A stretch of 64,000 bases of DNA, from contig AP026543.1 in the NCBI GenBank assembly GCA_026075535.2, positions 8,618,001 through 8,682,000 of the forward strand, written 5' to 3'. Under the pieces are notes generated by a model that was not told the DNA's origin, did not search any database, and saw only the letters and a program-made list of their open reading frames with translations. Position numbers and translations under genes: made by a program. This document shows positions 23,119-35,822 of the stretch, one piece after another. The DNA comes from Tricholoma matsutake (taxonomy: Eukaryota > Basidiomycota > Agaricomycetes > Agaricales > Tricholomataceae). Positions within the stretch are counted from its first letter, which is position 1, and every line of letters begins with the position of its first letter.

Positions 23119-23450
23119 CTGGGGTACACAACAACATTGAAAACAAGAACCAGCCAACACATACATCTACACCATCCACCACCTGCCTGCCAGTAATTGG
23201 CCAGGCGATTAACCAGCCATATAAAAACCTGAATGAGCCAGCAAGCAGAGGGAGAAGAGGTCAAAGGAGGTCCTGCAGTCCTAAATGGCCAAAAACCAGA
23301 CCTCAGGGGGAGCAATTGCCATGGGCAGGTGCAAGGGCTGGGGCAAGGGCAAGGCACTGGGGCCTTTGTAGATACTCCAAATGTAAAGACTATTATAGGG
23401 CATACCCTGAGAGGTCATTAAAATAACACAAAAAAAACAAAAAAAAAACA

Positions 23451-23976
23451 CAGATCAAGCAAAAACCACAGCCACAGTTGTAAAACCACAATATACAGAA
23501 AGTATAATAAAGTTCGAGAAATGTGGTCATTGTCGTTATCACACCGTGGTTGTCACCGCCGCTACGCTTGTCGAAGCCATCCTCATTCGCTGTCGCCGTC
23601 GTGAGTCCCATCCTCGTTCTTGCATGTAGCCCCGGCCCATCGTTGAACCTGTCGTTGGCCCATCGCCCGTGTTGTCGTCTGTTGACCTCATTCATCACGG
23701 TTGCCCGATGCGCTCCATTATTAGGAGAGACTGGGATTTAAAAAAAAAAGAGATGAAAAACAACACACACGCACAGAAACCCTCTACTCAATAACACCTC
23801 AGTCTAGTTTCAAGTGATGTCGGAATAGTAGCGGCTGGTCTAACCCTTTTTGTCCTAACCCTAACCCAAGGCGCGCGACGCGCACACATGATTACGTGAC
23901 TAACACCAATTTAGGTGGCGTTGCTACCCACGCTATAAAAATTTCCTTTCTTTCCGTTTTTTGTGCCAGCACATCA
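23451..23976. promoter_or_regulatory. Upstream region of RAD16 with a telomere-like motif
   Basis: CpG content rises sharply here, marking the return to host sequence. CCTAACCCTAACCC at 23854-23867 equals two copies of the fungal telomere unit TTAGGG on the other strand, about 110 bp before the RAD16 start. No ORF is convincing. Confidence 0.4.
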
Positions 23977-26900
23977 ATGCCTCGAGTAACAAGATGGTCT
24001 GCGCGCAACCTTGCGTCGCCGTCCTCAACCTCTCGCACTATATCCACTAATGTGTCACCCATCTTCAGCACTTCAGCTTCTGTCAAAGAGACTGAATCGA
24101 CGCCCATGTCCGACATCGACGAAGAGCCAACAAAGAAACGTGCTACAAGAGCTCGTACAACAAATACCCGCTCAACTACAAGTAAGAAGCGCGCACCCTC
24201 AAGCGACCTTGATACCTCTGAGCCTGAAGAGGCTCCTACCAAGCGGCCTGCAGCAAAGCGTCGAACTATTGCCAACAGAGCATATGTTGAGATACCCTCC
24301 AAGTCCGTCAAAGGGAAAAAGCAGACTGGGGTGAGCTTATGCTGTCTGAAATTCTCAAACAAACACTCAAAGAACTCCCAAGACAACACTCTTTCCAAAC
24401 AAAAACAAAAACAAAGGGAAAGGAAAAGGCAGAGTGCCTGTTAGAAGTTCATCTCCTGCAGAAGACGACGATGCTCAGCTAGAATCAGGCCTGGAATACG
24501 ACGACGATCCATTCCTTGAAGAATCCGATGGCAGTGGATCTGAGTTTGTGGTCTCTGATGACGAGGAGAGTGGGGCAGGCGACGAAAGCGAAGCGGAAGC
24601 GCTCATGCTGGATGCAGCTATTCGCATGTCTTTCGAAACAAACCGTAACGTCGCTAGTTCGTCAGCGACACAGCTCGTCTCACCCAATCCGGCTGCTGTT
24701 TTACGCGCTGCAGCTGCTGAGCGCCGCCTCAACCGCGCAAACAAAGACATTGATGTCGATGATTACCCCATCGGCGGCGATGATGGCGCTTCATCGTCTT
24801 ACTCCGAGTCGGATGTACCACTTTCCAAGAGCAAGGGCAAAGGTGCGCCGAAGAACGCGAAAAAAAGTGTCGCAGTCTATGATACTACGAAGAAGAAACA
24901 TATGACTCTAGCCCAACTGCGTCAGGCCAAGAGGGAGGAGCGTCGACAGTCTAATGCCGCACGCAAGGAACTCAAGGCAGAAGAAAAGGCCCTGCGAAGA
25001 GAGCTTGGGCGACCGCTTACTTATGTAGGTGCCTCCCTACTTTTTTCACCACCCTCCCACTGAACCTTGTTAAAGGCCGAGAAATCTACTCTCGCTTTAC
25101 ATAGACATCACGCGGAACTCAAGGATGTCTGGGGTGATCTAGAAGATAATATTCCAATTGTCCTTCCTCAGGAGGCCGAGCAGCCGACAAACTTGAAGTT
25201 GACCCTTTTACCTTTCCAGAAAGAAAGTCTTTTTTGGATGCGCAATCAGGAGAAAGGCATCTGGCATGGCGGCATGCTAGCTGTACGTGGAGTCGTTGTT
25301 CCTATATTCATCTTGATTGACTTTTTGAAATTAATCAGGATGAGATGGGGCAAGCCTTCCACAGATTCCACGCGTCGATGTGTCTGACTATTCTTGCAGA
25401 ATGGGGAAAACTATACAAATTATCGCTCTGTTCGTTTCCGACAATGTCAAACCTAATCTTGTAGTCGCGTACGTCCGTCAGAATATGAAACATTCGTTTA
25501 ATTGACGAGTTTCTCGCAGTCCTACTGTCGCAATCATGCAATGGAGGAACGAAATTGCAGCCCATACGGATGGTTTAAAAGTTCTTATCTGGCACGGTTC
25601 ATCCCGTGAATCTGATGTTAATGAGATGAAAAAGTATGACGTGGTATGCTAATCAACCATTTCTCGTCTATCACCTGTCTGATTACGGGAAAGGTGTTGA
25701 CCACCTATGCTGTCTTAGAAAGGTCGGTAATTCCTACATCACTTAGATATGTCAATCATCCTCTTCGGCCAGTTCCTTCCGCAAGCAGCAAAGTGGTTTC
25801 AAACGCAAAGGCATGATTGTCAAGGAAAAATCTCCCGTCCACCAAATTCGATGGAATAGAATCGTAGTGCGTCCCAGCCTTCTCTAGTAGTTCGTATATC
25901 CTCTAATTCATTGTCCATCAGCTGGACGAAGCTCACAACATCAAGGAGCGTTCGACGAATACAGCAAAAGCCGCCTTTGAACTCCTGAGCAACTACAAAT
26001 GGTGTCTATCGGGTACCCCACTTCAGAACCGTGTCGGTGAGCTATACAGTCTGGTCCGGTTCTTAGGTGGCGATCCGTTCTCTTTCTATTTCTGTACGTT
26101 CTCGACCCTTGGTTGACTGTGATTCTCGTGACTGAAATTTGTCCCAAGGTAAGAGATGTGATTGTAAATCTTTACACTGGAAGTTTAGCGACAAGCGTAC
26201 TTGTGATGGTACGTGTTATCCGCAGTTCACTTACCTAGAATTTTGCTCATGATTGTCAAAGATTGCGGTCACAGTCCGATGCAGCACGTAAGTGATACCA
26301 GCATATTTATGTGTTGATAATCACTGATCATCCTCGAGCAGACGTGTTTCTGGAACAACGAGATTCTGACTCCAATTCAAAAACATGGGATGGTGGGCCC
26401 TGGCAAGCCCGCCTTCAAAAAACTCAAGATCCTTCTCGATAGAATGATGCTTCGTAGAACAAAGGTTTGTTTTCTGGTGTGAGTGAATATTCCCTCAATT
26501 TAGCAGTTATCTTGTTTAGCTACAACGAGCGGACGACCTCGGCTTGCCACCACGGACGGTCATCGTCCGTAGGGACTATTTCAGTCCCGAGGAAAAGGAA
26601 CTTTATCTCTCCTTATTTTCTGACGCGAAGAGACAATTTAACACTTTCCTTGACCACGGAACGGTTTTGAACAGTACGTGTCCCTTTCCTTGTTATGTGG
26701 CTTACACTGACCGTTGATTTAGATTACTCTAACATTTTTAGTCTGTAAGTCGCGACATCCGATTCTTGGTGACCATCTCACACCTTCGCCTAATACATAG
26801 CCTTACCCGTATGCGACAAATGGCTTGCCACCCAGACCTCGTGATTCGAAGCAAGAATAACGCATCAAAATTTATACCCGATGATGGAGAAGCCACCGTC

Positions 26901-28077
26901 TGCAGAATTTGCAATGACATCGCCGAAGACGCCATACAATCGAAATGTCGCCACATCTTCGACCGCGAGTGTATCAAACAGTACCTAGAGACTGCTATCG
27001 AATCTGACGTATGTTTCCCTTCCCGCCTTACCATAACGAGATAACGAGGACACCGACTAACTGCCCTCTAACATATAGCCTGCCTGCCCCGTTTGCCATA
27101 TCCCTCTGACAATCGATCTCGAAGCGCCTGCACTCGAGTTGGAGGCAAATGTGCCGAATGCGCGACAAGGCATCCTCGGGAGACTTAACTTGGACGCATG
27201 GAGGTCATCGTCGAAGATCGAGGCACTCGTCGAGGAGTTGAGTAACTTGAGGCTGCAGGATGCGACGACGAAGAGCATTGTGTTTAGCCAGTTTGTGAAC
27301 TTTTTGGACTTGATTGCTTATAGACTGCAGAGGGCTGGGTTTACGGTGGGGTGTCTAATGTTCAAGTCGTGTTGGAGTCGTGTTTAATTCATGTCTGTTG
27401 CAGGTTTGTCGCCTTGAAGGCACGATGAGTCCTCAGGCTCGTGACGCTACGATACAGCATTTCAGTGAGTCGCTTGTGTTCGTACTGCATGTCGTGATTC
27501 TAAACATCGTTGTTTCCAAATAGTGAATAACGTCGACGTGACTGTGTTCCTCGTCAGTCTGAAAGCTGGGGGTGTTGCGCTCAACTTGACCGAGGCGTCT
27601 CGCGTGTACCTTATGGACAGTTGGTGGAATCCGGCGGTGGAATTCCGTACGTTATTCTCATTTTTTGGGTGGTGTTCAATTGAGTCCTAGCGTCCTGTGA
27701 CAGAGGCCATGGACCGTATCCACCGTCTGGGACAACATAGACCAGTTAAAGCGATCAAATTAGTCGTGGAAGACAGTATCGAGAGCCGGATTGTCCAATT
27801 GCAAGAAAAGAAGTCTGCCATGGTGGATGCGACGTTATCCGCTGACGATTCTGTGCGTGCTTCCGCTCCATATCTGGTTGCGGTTGCTAACGTTGACTTG
27901 TAGGCAATGGGAAGATTGACGCCTGAAGATGTGAGTTGATTGTTGGTAACCAACGTATACTGCGCATGATCCTAACTCCACACGCGGAGCTTTCCTTTTT
28001 GTTTAGGGTACGTCACAAAGTGTTTCATTTTCTCCAGTTTTCCCCCTAACTTGTACATATCATATACACAGCTTTGA
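23977..28077 (+). CDS. RAD16: DNA repair helicase/ubiquitin ligase RAD16 (SNF2 ATPase with RING)
   Basis: Swi2/Snf2 ATPase of global-genome nucleotide excision repair; with Rad7 it senses lesions in silent chromatin, and its RING acts in ubiquitylation. About 981 residues from 22 exons: 23977-24330, 24383-25024, 25076-25282, 25339-25349, 25400-25468, 25520-25643, 25694-25722, 25773-25866, 25922-26093, 26149-26208, 26262-26287, 26342-26464, 26520-26673, 26723-26744, 26801-27008, 27079-27345, 27404-27464, 27524-27646, 27704-27852, 27904-27930, 27990-28007, 28072-28077. The N-terminal 330 residues are acidic and disordered. Motifs: [20 protein letters not shown] (Walker A), LDEAHNIK (DEAH), SGTPLQNR, the Rad16-specific CKRC...CDDCGH zinc insert, CRIC...CRHIFDREC...CPVC RING, and HRLGQ. 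Exon 4 is 11 nt and its following intron has a GC donor. Confidence 0.93.
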
Positions 28078-28523
28078 AACTGTTTGATTGTAGTCATAGG
28101 TTTATTCACAGGCTAATGGATCGGGCTGGGAATTATAATATAATACATGCTAAATTTAAACTTGGAGCTAAGGGCCGCCTAAGCAATTTCGGTGATCTCG
28201 GTTTACAGAAATGTACATAGGGTACTGAACCGCACGATGGCCTAGTAGTAGTACATAGTTGAGCAGACGAGGGGGACGCACGGCTGTGCGCAGTATTTAA
28301 TGGACATGCTTGAAGTGTATGATAGAAATCGACGGCTGAGCGTTGAACGTTGAGGCGGTGTCGGTCACTAGAGATTCCCGTTAATACGGAGTGGCATGTG
28401 ACCATATTTGTGACGACAAGCCGAATTATTTGCATTCCACATTACACCAACGCTTGCTTCCTTGTTCTCTCCTTTCACGCTGGGTTACTCTGGGGCAAGC
28501 ATCCCTCTGGCAGCGCTGTTCTT
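28078..28523. other. Intergenic, 3' end of RAD16 and promoter of next gene
   Basis: 446 bp with no ORF of note. It holds the 3' end of RAD16 and the upstream region of the membrane protein. The palindromic GAACGTTGA-type motif near 28335-28350 recurs at about 31617-31635. Confidence 0.5.
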
Positions 28524-30153
28524 ATGACCCCCATTTTCGTCTCTCTGGCCCTATATCTCCTCGCTTGGCCTTCATTGTCTGCTGCTTGGATATGGACCTT
28601 CCAAAATACTCCGCAGCAATGCAAGAATCTCACTATCGCCATAACGGGTTCCAATGGCCTACCTCCTTATCGTGCTTTAATCGTTCCTACAGGTCCGAGT
28701 CCTCTTCCTAACAATGTTGAGGTACGGCGTATCTTGGACGTACCGTTTGTCGGCAATAGCACCTCCGTTTCATTCCAACTTCGTTACCCTGCCAATTCAC
28801 AGTTCGTAGCAGTCGTGAGTCCATCTTTATTCATATCCATAACGGCTCTGTGGCTCTGGGGTCTTTTGGAAATTTTGCCACCTTTCTACTGCGTTCTGTG
28901 GTAATCTATCTACACATGCAACCATGCTAAATATATCTGCTTCTCGACTAATTTCTTATTCTCACTCCCAGATCAGTGACTCGACAGGATTTGGCTCCGG
29001 CGGTACCAGTGTTTCTGCACAAGTCACCACCTCTACCGATGGCTCGTGTTTCGATGCAACGCAGAACATCCACCCAGATTTCGTGTTTTCCATCGAACCT
29101 CCGAACCAACTCGTCCAATGCCAGCCTATGCGGATATGGTGGGACCCAAACACAGTGGAGGGGTGTGTAATCATTACTCACACACGCCCTTTTCCCCATA
29201 TAACTTGACCTTTCCATAAGCACACCCAATTTCCTTGGCATAATACCTGGTGGTCAATCGTTCTCCATCCCCGAGGCATCGATCACAAATGTCCCATCAC
29301 AGGGTACGGGTTTTGGATGGACACCTTCCCTCCGGGGTGGCACGACTCTCATTATCCTTGGCGGAGATAATCGAGGTAACGGTACTGCTGGCAGCTCCTT
29401 AGGCACCGTCAGTTCTGGTCCTTCCAACAACGGCACCTGTCTCAGCAGCAGCAGCCCTAGCTCTACTCCGGGAAGCCCCGCAGGTGGCTCTTATCCGACC
29501 GGCACGTCAAGTGCAGGCGGTGGAGGGTAAGTTCTCTCTCTTGAAGGATCCATATTAAATCCATCAACTAAACATTAACAACATTCAGCACTTCATCCAA
29601 CAATACTGGTGCCATCGTCGGGGGCATCGTCGGTGGACTTGCATTCCTTGCGTGTCTAGCGATTGTGTTCTTTTTCTACCGGCGCCACAAACAGGACAAA
29701 TCCAAAGTGCACGCTCGTCCCAATCTCTTCACCGGTGACGAGGGCGACGACGATGACGAGCCTCAAATGTCAGGTGCCCGCGTCGACGGACGTCAGAGTG
29801 CCGTTTCACGGCGAAACGAGCTTCCCGAGTACTACCAACCGGAGCCGTTTAACGTACCCGACCCCATGTTAGCAGCACACACTGACGATGACGGACGCAC
29901 GTCAGATGGGCGGCCACTGAGCGGGTACACGTCGATGAGTCGGAGCGAGACGCCCGATCTGCTCGGGTTTGGGCTTGGGTCAGCGGGCGTGGGATCGTCG
30001 ACGAGCAGTGGGGGGAGGAAGGGCCCTATTCGGCAGATGAGGCCGGTGAATGTGATTCAGCACGATGATGCGGGACCAAATGAGAATGCGCCGTTGTCGG
30101 AGGAGCCAGAGACGGTGGAGCTGCCGCCCGCGTATACGAATATCAGGAAATGA
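28524..30153 (+). CDS. Single-pass membrane protein with secreted N-terminal domain and PPAY tail
   Basis: About 450 residues from four exons: 28524-28814, 28972-29162, 29221-29526, 29589-30153. A signal peptide (MTPIFVSLALYLLAWPSLSAA) leads into an extracellular domain of about 150 residues with four or more Cys and a CKNLTI start, seen in many agaricomycete surface proteins. A Ser/Gly/Thr-rich stalk follows (about 215-268), then one membrane helix (GAIVGGIVGGLAFLACLAIV, about 270-292) flanked by FFFYRRHK. The cytoplasmic tail is acidic and Ser-rich and ends ETVELPPAYTNIRK; PPAY fits a PPxY ligand for Rsp5/Nedd4 WW domains. The layout resembles fungal stress sensors and Skg6-like proteins, but I cannot assign a function. 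Confidence 0.82.
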
Positions 30154-32702
30154 CCGTGCTCCGCGTAGGCATGTTTGTTCGTCTTGAAGAATCAAAAAGA
30201 AGCAATGGAGACGTAAGTCCATTCCAAATACCATTCCACCAATCACCCAGACCGCCATTGCCACGAATCCCAAGCATTTTACATATCCCGTTACTACCCC
30301 CATTACCCATTACCTATCACCTATATCCTGGGGGCCACATTCTGCCTTCGATCCTTGCTGTACATTCGTTTATTTATTCTCTCTGGCTTTGTTCTTCAGG
30401 CCGCTCATACGGACCTTGATTGTTCACATGGCATCACATCACAGTGATTCGCACCTCGCTTTTTGCAGTTCTGATTTAATCGTGTAGAACATAATATTCG
30501 ATATGGCTGATTGCCTGTGGGGAGTGCGTGTGCAAGTCTTTCCCTTTTCTGTGCGCGGCTACTCCTAGCTTCCTTTGCTGGACATACATTTCAGAGTACA
30601 TAGTTTATACCACGATTCTGCTCATTGTTCTATCACTTCTCGAATTGTTAAAATACATCAAACATGTTGAATCTATGGTCTGCCTGTACGAGCTGCGCGT
30701 CACGCACGCGTAGGCCATACTGGTTAGATTTCGCCCTCAGCACGTAGTGGACAGTAATGCACTCGAATAGCAAAACAGATCCGAAGGAATGGCCGATTAC
30801 TTGAGACCTAAGTAGGAACACGAGTACTAGAGACAATATCACGGACTTCTTCACAAAAGCTCTTTATGTTAAGCAATTCAGCCACTGGCAACAACCAATG
30901 AGTTCAATACTTTGCTCACGTGTACATATGCATGTTACACCGTGAATGCGCGTGGGCGGCCCGCTACCACCGAAAGACGCGTGTGCTATTATTAGCACGC
31001 TTCTTGATGCGTTTTCCCTAATCTAAAATGACTTCATCACATATATATTACATAGTATGGACTCGAAAGTTGCCTGAATTTTGACATTGTGGAAACACCC
31101 TAGGGGTATAATCTGGGGCCCTGCAATGAAAGCGCTCAGTTCTAATTCCCGCCCCGTTGAGGGCGCAAATAATCAGCTCGCGTGCCAGTTTGTTGTCAAG
31201 GGCATATTTTCGGCTATTTACGGCTGTAACTAGCATGACATCCCGTACTTTCGACGCTCTAAACTTCCATCAGCCGGGATGCCGCCCAACCCAGATTGGG
31301 ATTTCTATGCTTGTAAAACGACTCTCAAGGCTGTATTCGTTACTCTGTAGTTGCCTCAGACGATTTCTACGTTAAAAAGATCAGTGGGATGTATTTTGTG
31401 CTCCGAAGAGTTGTTTGGAAAATTTGGGCAAGATCTAATGATCTGTCTTGTGATTCCATCCTGCTCCACTCTCTATATCAGCATCTAATAAAGTGATTAA
31501 GCACGAAAACACACCCTTCACCCCAGAAGAAATAACCAACAGATGGCATAAGTCTCGTTATGGGAACGAGACTAGGTATATCGCCGGACGTGACAAAGCA
31601 TTCAAACGTCGGAGGTTCAACGTTCAACGTTCAGCGCGTACGTTAACGTTTGCTGTGTAACCTTGGTAATAGATCAGTAAGGTTACTTAAGAACCTTGTC
31701 CACTGGCAGTCAAGCGATCTCCTCAACAGATCAGCACTCCAAGAATCGCTTTCTTTCATCAGAAGATTTGTGTCTTTACTGCTCGATTCTATGTCGTGTT
31801 TGGCGCGTTGTGCATTTCTTTCCACGAGAATGTGGCTAATCTAAAGAGACGTATCATGAGAGCGTTGAATTCTGCCGACATCCTTTCGTCATCCGGTTGA
31901 ACGATATCGGGCCGCAGCCAAGCGCACGGGCTTCCGTCTCGACGAAGTGGGATTCTGGGAATGCAAATAATCTGCTCGCCGTGCCGCAATAGGAACAAAC
32001 ACAACGTCATTACAGACTTCATCGCTACAATCTGCGCAGATGAGAATACAATGCAGTCAGTAATAACATTAGTTAAGAAGGGGAGAAGTGACCAGGTTAC
32101 TCGCAGGAGCTGTAAGCTCTTGATCCTGCACTCTGCCTTCTTCAAGTGCTCAGGCGTTTCATTTGTAGCAACTACCACGCAATGTACTAATTAACCAGCT
32201 TCAGTGGGAACAACGGCCCATCGACGACAGTCTTGAGGCGGTCTCCGGCATATGGTTTGTCAAGTAAGGTGGCGTCTGTTGTTATCCATTTTGTCAGGTG
32301 CAATTTGATACCGTCTGCTCACTTCATGAGGGCATCCCTTGGTAAAGAGTATCCAAGGACGTAGAACTCGAGGATCCTCCCGAAAAACGAGTCTGGATTG
32401 TAATGACATGGCCGACGTGGCATCGAATTGGCAGTGGTGAATGGGAGCTCTGGTTCACTGGACTGCGCAGTATCCTTCCAGTGAACGAGTTTGAACACAA
32501 GATTTGGATGCAAAGCGTCAATCAAGTTCAAGAGATTCTAGTTTCCGAAATTGATTGGCAACATCGGCTACCATCGGTTTAGAACTTAGGAGGTGTCATT
32601 TTGTCGCGTTGGCAGGTATGTACTATTAATTATGTAATGGTCAAGATATCCTGTGTCTCTACAGCTTCTACATACGTAGTTCTTTCAACTTTGTTCTGAA
32701 TC
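30154..32702. other. 2.5 kb region without a recognisable gene
   Basis: CpG-containing, so probably not old repeat DNA. Open frames are short. Minus-strand segments at about 32178-31789 and 31236-31048 share a loose pattern (an II-C followed by Arg-rich sequence), and a minus-strand stretch ending near 32195 reads KTVVDGPLFPLKLVN before a stop. These may be scraps of a decayed gene, but I recognise no family. Confidence 0.4.
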
Positions 32703-35700
32703 ATGCCGAAATTTATGCCTTCAGTGCTCAAGAGGATGGTAAAGCCCAGATCCCCAGGATCGCAGCCGAACTCCAGTCTGGTCCAGCAACAGTCTTCGAG
32801 GATCCCGATTCCGAATCCTACCACATCTCTTGCGAGACACCCTCTCACAGACCGTCCTGAGATTGAGGCAGCATCGTACAACCCTGCTACCTCAGCGGAA
32901 GCTCCAGCTTCGAATGCCATTCAGTCTCGTTCGGAAACTGCCCCTACGAGCCCTTCCGCGGCGAAAGATAACGCGCTAAAGCTATTACTCAAGATCTCGA
33001 GCGATATTCCTGGACCGGGCGTTAAATTTGCATTGTTGGGATTGTTGACAATCATTGAAAGAGTTCAAGTACATTGGTGAAGTATCTGATGGTTATAGAC
33101 CCTGATCTAATGAGATGATCGCTCAGGAAACTACGGACAATATTCAGGGGTTCAGAACCCTAGCCACGCAGATGAAAGATCTCCAACCTATCTTCTCAAA
33201 GGTGAAGGAGATGGAAATTGCAGGAGCTAGGGTGGACATAGTCAATTTTCTCGGGAAGCTGGAAGTGTGCATGTCTGGAGACATTCATTGATTGATATCC
33301 CTGATATATTTCTCTGTTAGCGAAATCAAAAGCCTAACCGCCGAGATAGACCAGTCGAGATCTCGTGGAACATTAGTCTGGTTTTTCAATAGCACCAATG
33401 ATGCATCTTCACTGAAAGGCCATAATGACAACCTGGATCGAATTATCAATGAGGCTAATGTGAGTTGATTGGTCATTGCTTTTATAGCAGCCAGATAACT
33501 ATCCCTTGTTACAATGATAAAGCTTGTTGTCGCTATTGATACCCTCTTGGAAGTCCATGGTGTCCGGGACCAGATGAAGGTTAGATGGTGCACTACTCTG
33601 ACCATATATACCATCAAAATTTGACATTATTTGCAGTTACACCAAGTTCAAGATACCATTGTCACCACAGGTTAATATCTTCTTGCTTTGAAGCTCTTCC
33701 TCAAAGTCTCATCATGATAACATGAGCAAAACTAATAAGTCATCTGTTATCCAGCTGATGAACGAAAGAAAATATTTTCTTGGTTGTCTGTATCTGTGAC
33801 AGTGCCCAACAACAACTATGATGGTGCACTTGAGAAATGCCTTGAGGATACAACATCCTGGATCTTCAAGGAAGCCTTTTTTGCAAAATGGAAGCAGGAT
33901 TCAGATTCAATTCTCCAATTAATTGTCATGAGAACCCTGATATTATGGTGGTTTATTGATGATAATCTAGTGGGAAGTGGCAAGACAGTATTATGGTATG
34001 TATAGCCACTGAACTGACAAGAAGGTCCATGGTTATATGAATTCCAGTGCATCAATCATTAAGTCTATTGTTCAGAGTGACAATACTACTTGCACATATT
34101 TCTTTTTTGACAGCAGAGATGCACAAGCATCACTACAATCATATGATAGCCTCCTTTGCTCTATTGCTTATCAGTTGTGTGTCCATCTTGACACATTACC
34201 TGGCATATTGGTGACAGGTTACAAGAATTGTGGTTCTGGCACCACTTTGCCTTCAAGGGATGTTGTCCAGAAGATTTGCACCTCTGCACTTCAACACTTA
34301 CCAGAGACATTTATTATCATTAATGCACTGGATGAATGCAGTGAAATCAGCCAGGTAGCTGCATGGCTAAAGAAGTTGTTGACTGCAGGAGGGAGGAGAT
34401 TACATGTGTTGGTAACTAGCAGGGACAAGCCTGATATTACTGACCAGCTTTCAAGGATTCCCCAGAAACAAGCTGTTCATCTTGATGACTTCACCAATGC
34501 TGATATAAAGCTGTATATTGACTCAAGCATGAAAGATTCTCAGCAGCTGGCATTGTGGAGTGAAGATATCCAGACAAATATCAGGAAGTCTTTGCTTTCT
34601 GGTGCTGGTGGAATGTAACTGAAGCTCATTATGATTCTCAGAATCATATGCTAAGTTTTATCTGTGTCTATAGGTTCTGATGGGTGGCAATGCAGCTCAG
34701 TGCATTGAATGATTGCAACAGTCCTGATGAGGTCACAACACAATTAAAGAATCTGCCTGCAGATCTTGATCAAGCATATCAGCAATTTTTTGCCAAGCTT
34801 AATCCTCAACACCATGACATGGTTCTAACTATTGTGCAATGGCTTGCTTTTTCCAAGGAACCACTTACAGTTGAGGAGATGTGTGAAGCTGTAGCAATTG
34901 TTAGGGTTGAAGACCAACATCCTAAATTTCTGCCAGGAAAAAAGTGGAATAGAGTATCAGTACAACAAGTATGTGCTGATCTTGTGACAGTCACCAATGG
35001 TAACAGATGTCTCAATATTTATTTCAAAAGAAATGCTTACAGAGATAATAGGAGAAATAAAATTGGCACATTTCACAGTGAAAGAATATCTTATTGCAGC
35101 ACAGGCCAAGTTCAGTGAGGGGGATGCTAGCTGCCTTATTGCTGAATCTTGTCTTGGATACCTGTTGCAATTCACTGCACATGGAACTCTGAATCATGAA
35201 AATATCAATAACTTCAAGCTTGCTGATTATGCTGCAAAGCATTGGATTGATCATGCCAGAGATGCAGAACAAAGTGACAGAGAGTCAGCAGTGATCAGGA
35301 CATTGATGGAAGATCTTTTTGAGCCCAATGGAGCACCATTTGTTACATGGATACAACTTTGGAATCCAGACAGTCCATGGAGACAGATTGATTTTGCAAT
35401 GAGGCCAGATGGTTTCCCATTATATTATGCATCACTCCTTGGTCTGTTCTATCAAGTTCAAGGACTGATAGAGAAAGGGGCAGATGTCAATGCACAAGGA
35501 GGGAGATATGGCAATGCACTCCATGCTGCAACATGGAATGGAAATCAGGAGATTGTCAAGTTGCTGATGGAGAAGGGGGCAAATGTCAATGCACAAGGAG
35601 GGTTCTTTGGCAATGCACTCCAGGCTGCATCATACAGCAGAAATCAGGAGATTGTCAAGTTGCTGATAGAGAAGGGGGCAAATGTCAATGCACAAGGAGG

Positions 35701-35822
35701 GAAATATGGCAATGCACTCCAGGCTGCATCATACAATGGAAATCAGGAGATTGTCAAGTTGCTGATAGAGAAGATGGCAGATGTCAATGCACAAGAAGGG
35801 AAATATGGCAATGCACTCCAGG
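32703..35822 (+). pseudogene. NACHT-ankyrin (STAND, NLR-like) gene, decayed and truncated
   Basis: Fungal NLR-like receptor implicated by family in non-self recognition and cell death. Exons start at 32703 (MPKFMPSVLKRMV), with introns near 33069, 33263, 33463, 33580, 33671, 34000, 34615 and 35000. The N-terminal 250 residues are helical (VDIVNFLGKLE region), in the position of a HeLo- or Goodbye-type effector domain. NACHT: degenerate Walker A (NLVGSGKT), Walker B TFIIINALDECSE, LVTSRD sensor, then LAHFTVKEYL. Four or so near-identical 99-nt ankyrin units lie at about 35475-35820 (GNALQAASYNGNQEIVKLL). A TGA at 34678-34680 replaces the Arg of the expected FRW after a clean intron. The ankyrin array stops at about 35822 in a minus-strand gypsy A copy, which supplies a chimeric tail to 35995. 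Confidence 0.82.

Larger units (their letters stand above)
12990..23450 (+). mobile_element. 5'-truncated Tad-like LINE with RNase H, split by nested insertions
   Basis: LINE pieces are 12990-13296, 14197-15174, 15762-17439 and 23119-about 23450. They are separated by a solo LTR, a hAT element and the gypsy B element. Joining the pieces across each duplication restores one pol reading: linker region, RT, then RNase H and a Cys-containing end. The last piece ends in A-rich sequence (about 23425-23455), as expected for a LINE tail. The endonuclease domain is absent, replaced at the left by gypsy sequence. Confidence 0.75.

Noticed and set aside
31048..32178. Two minus-strand ORFs as paralogous gene copies
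   Set aside because: Similarity is limited to a few residues and one 20-base stretch; not enough to claim a duplicated gene.
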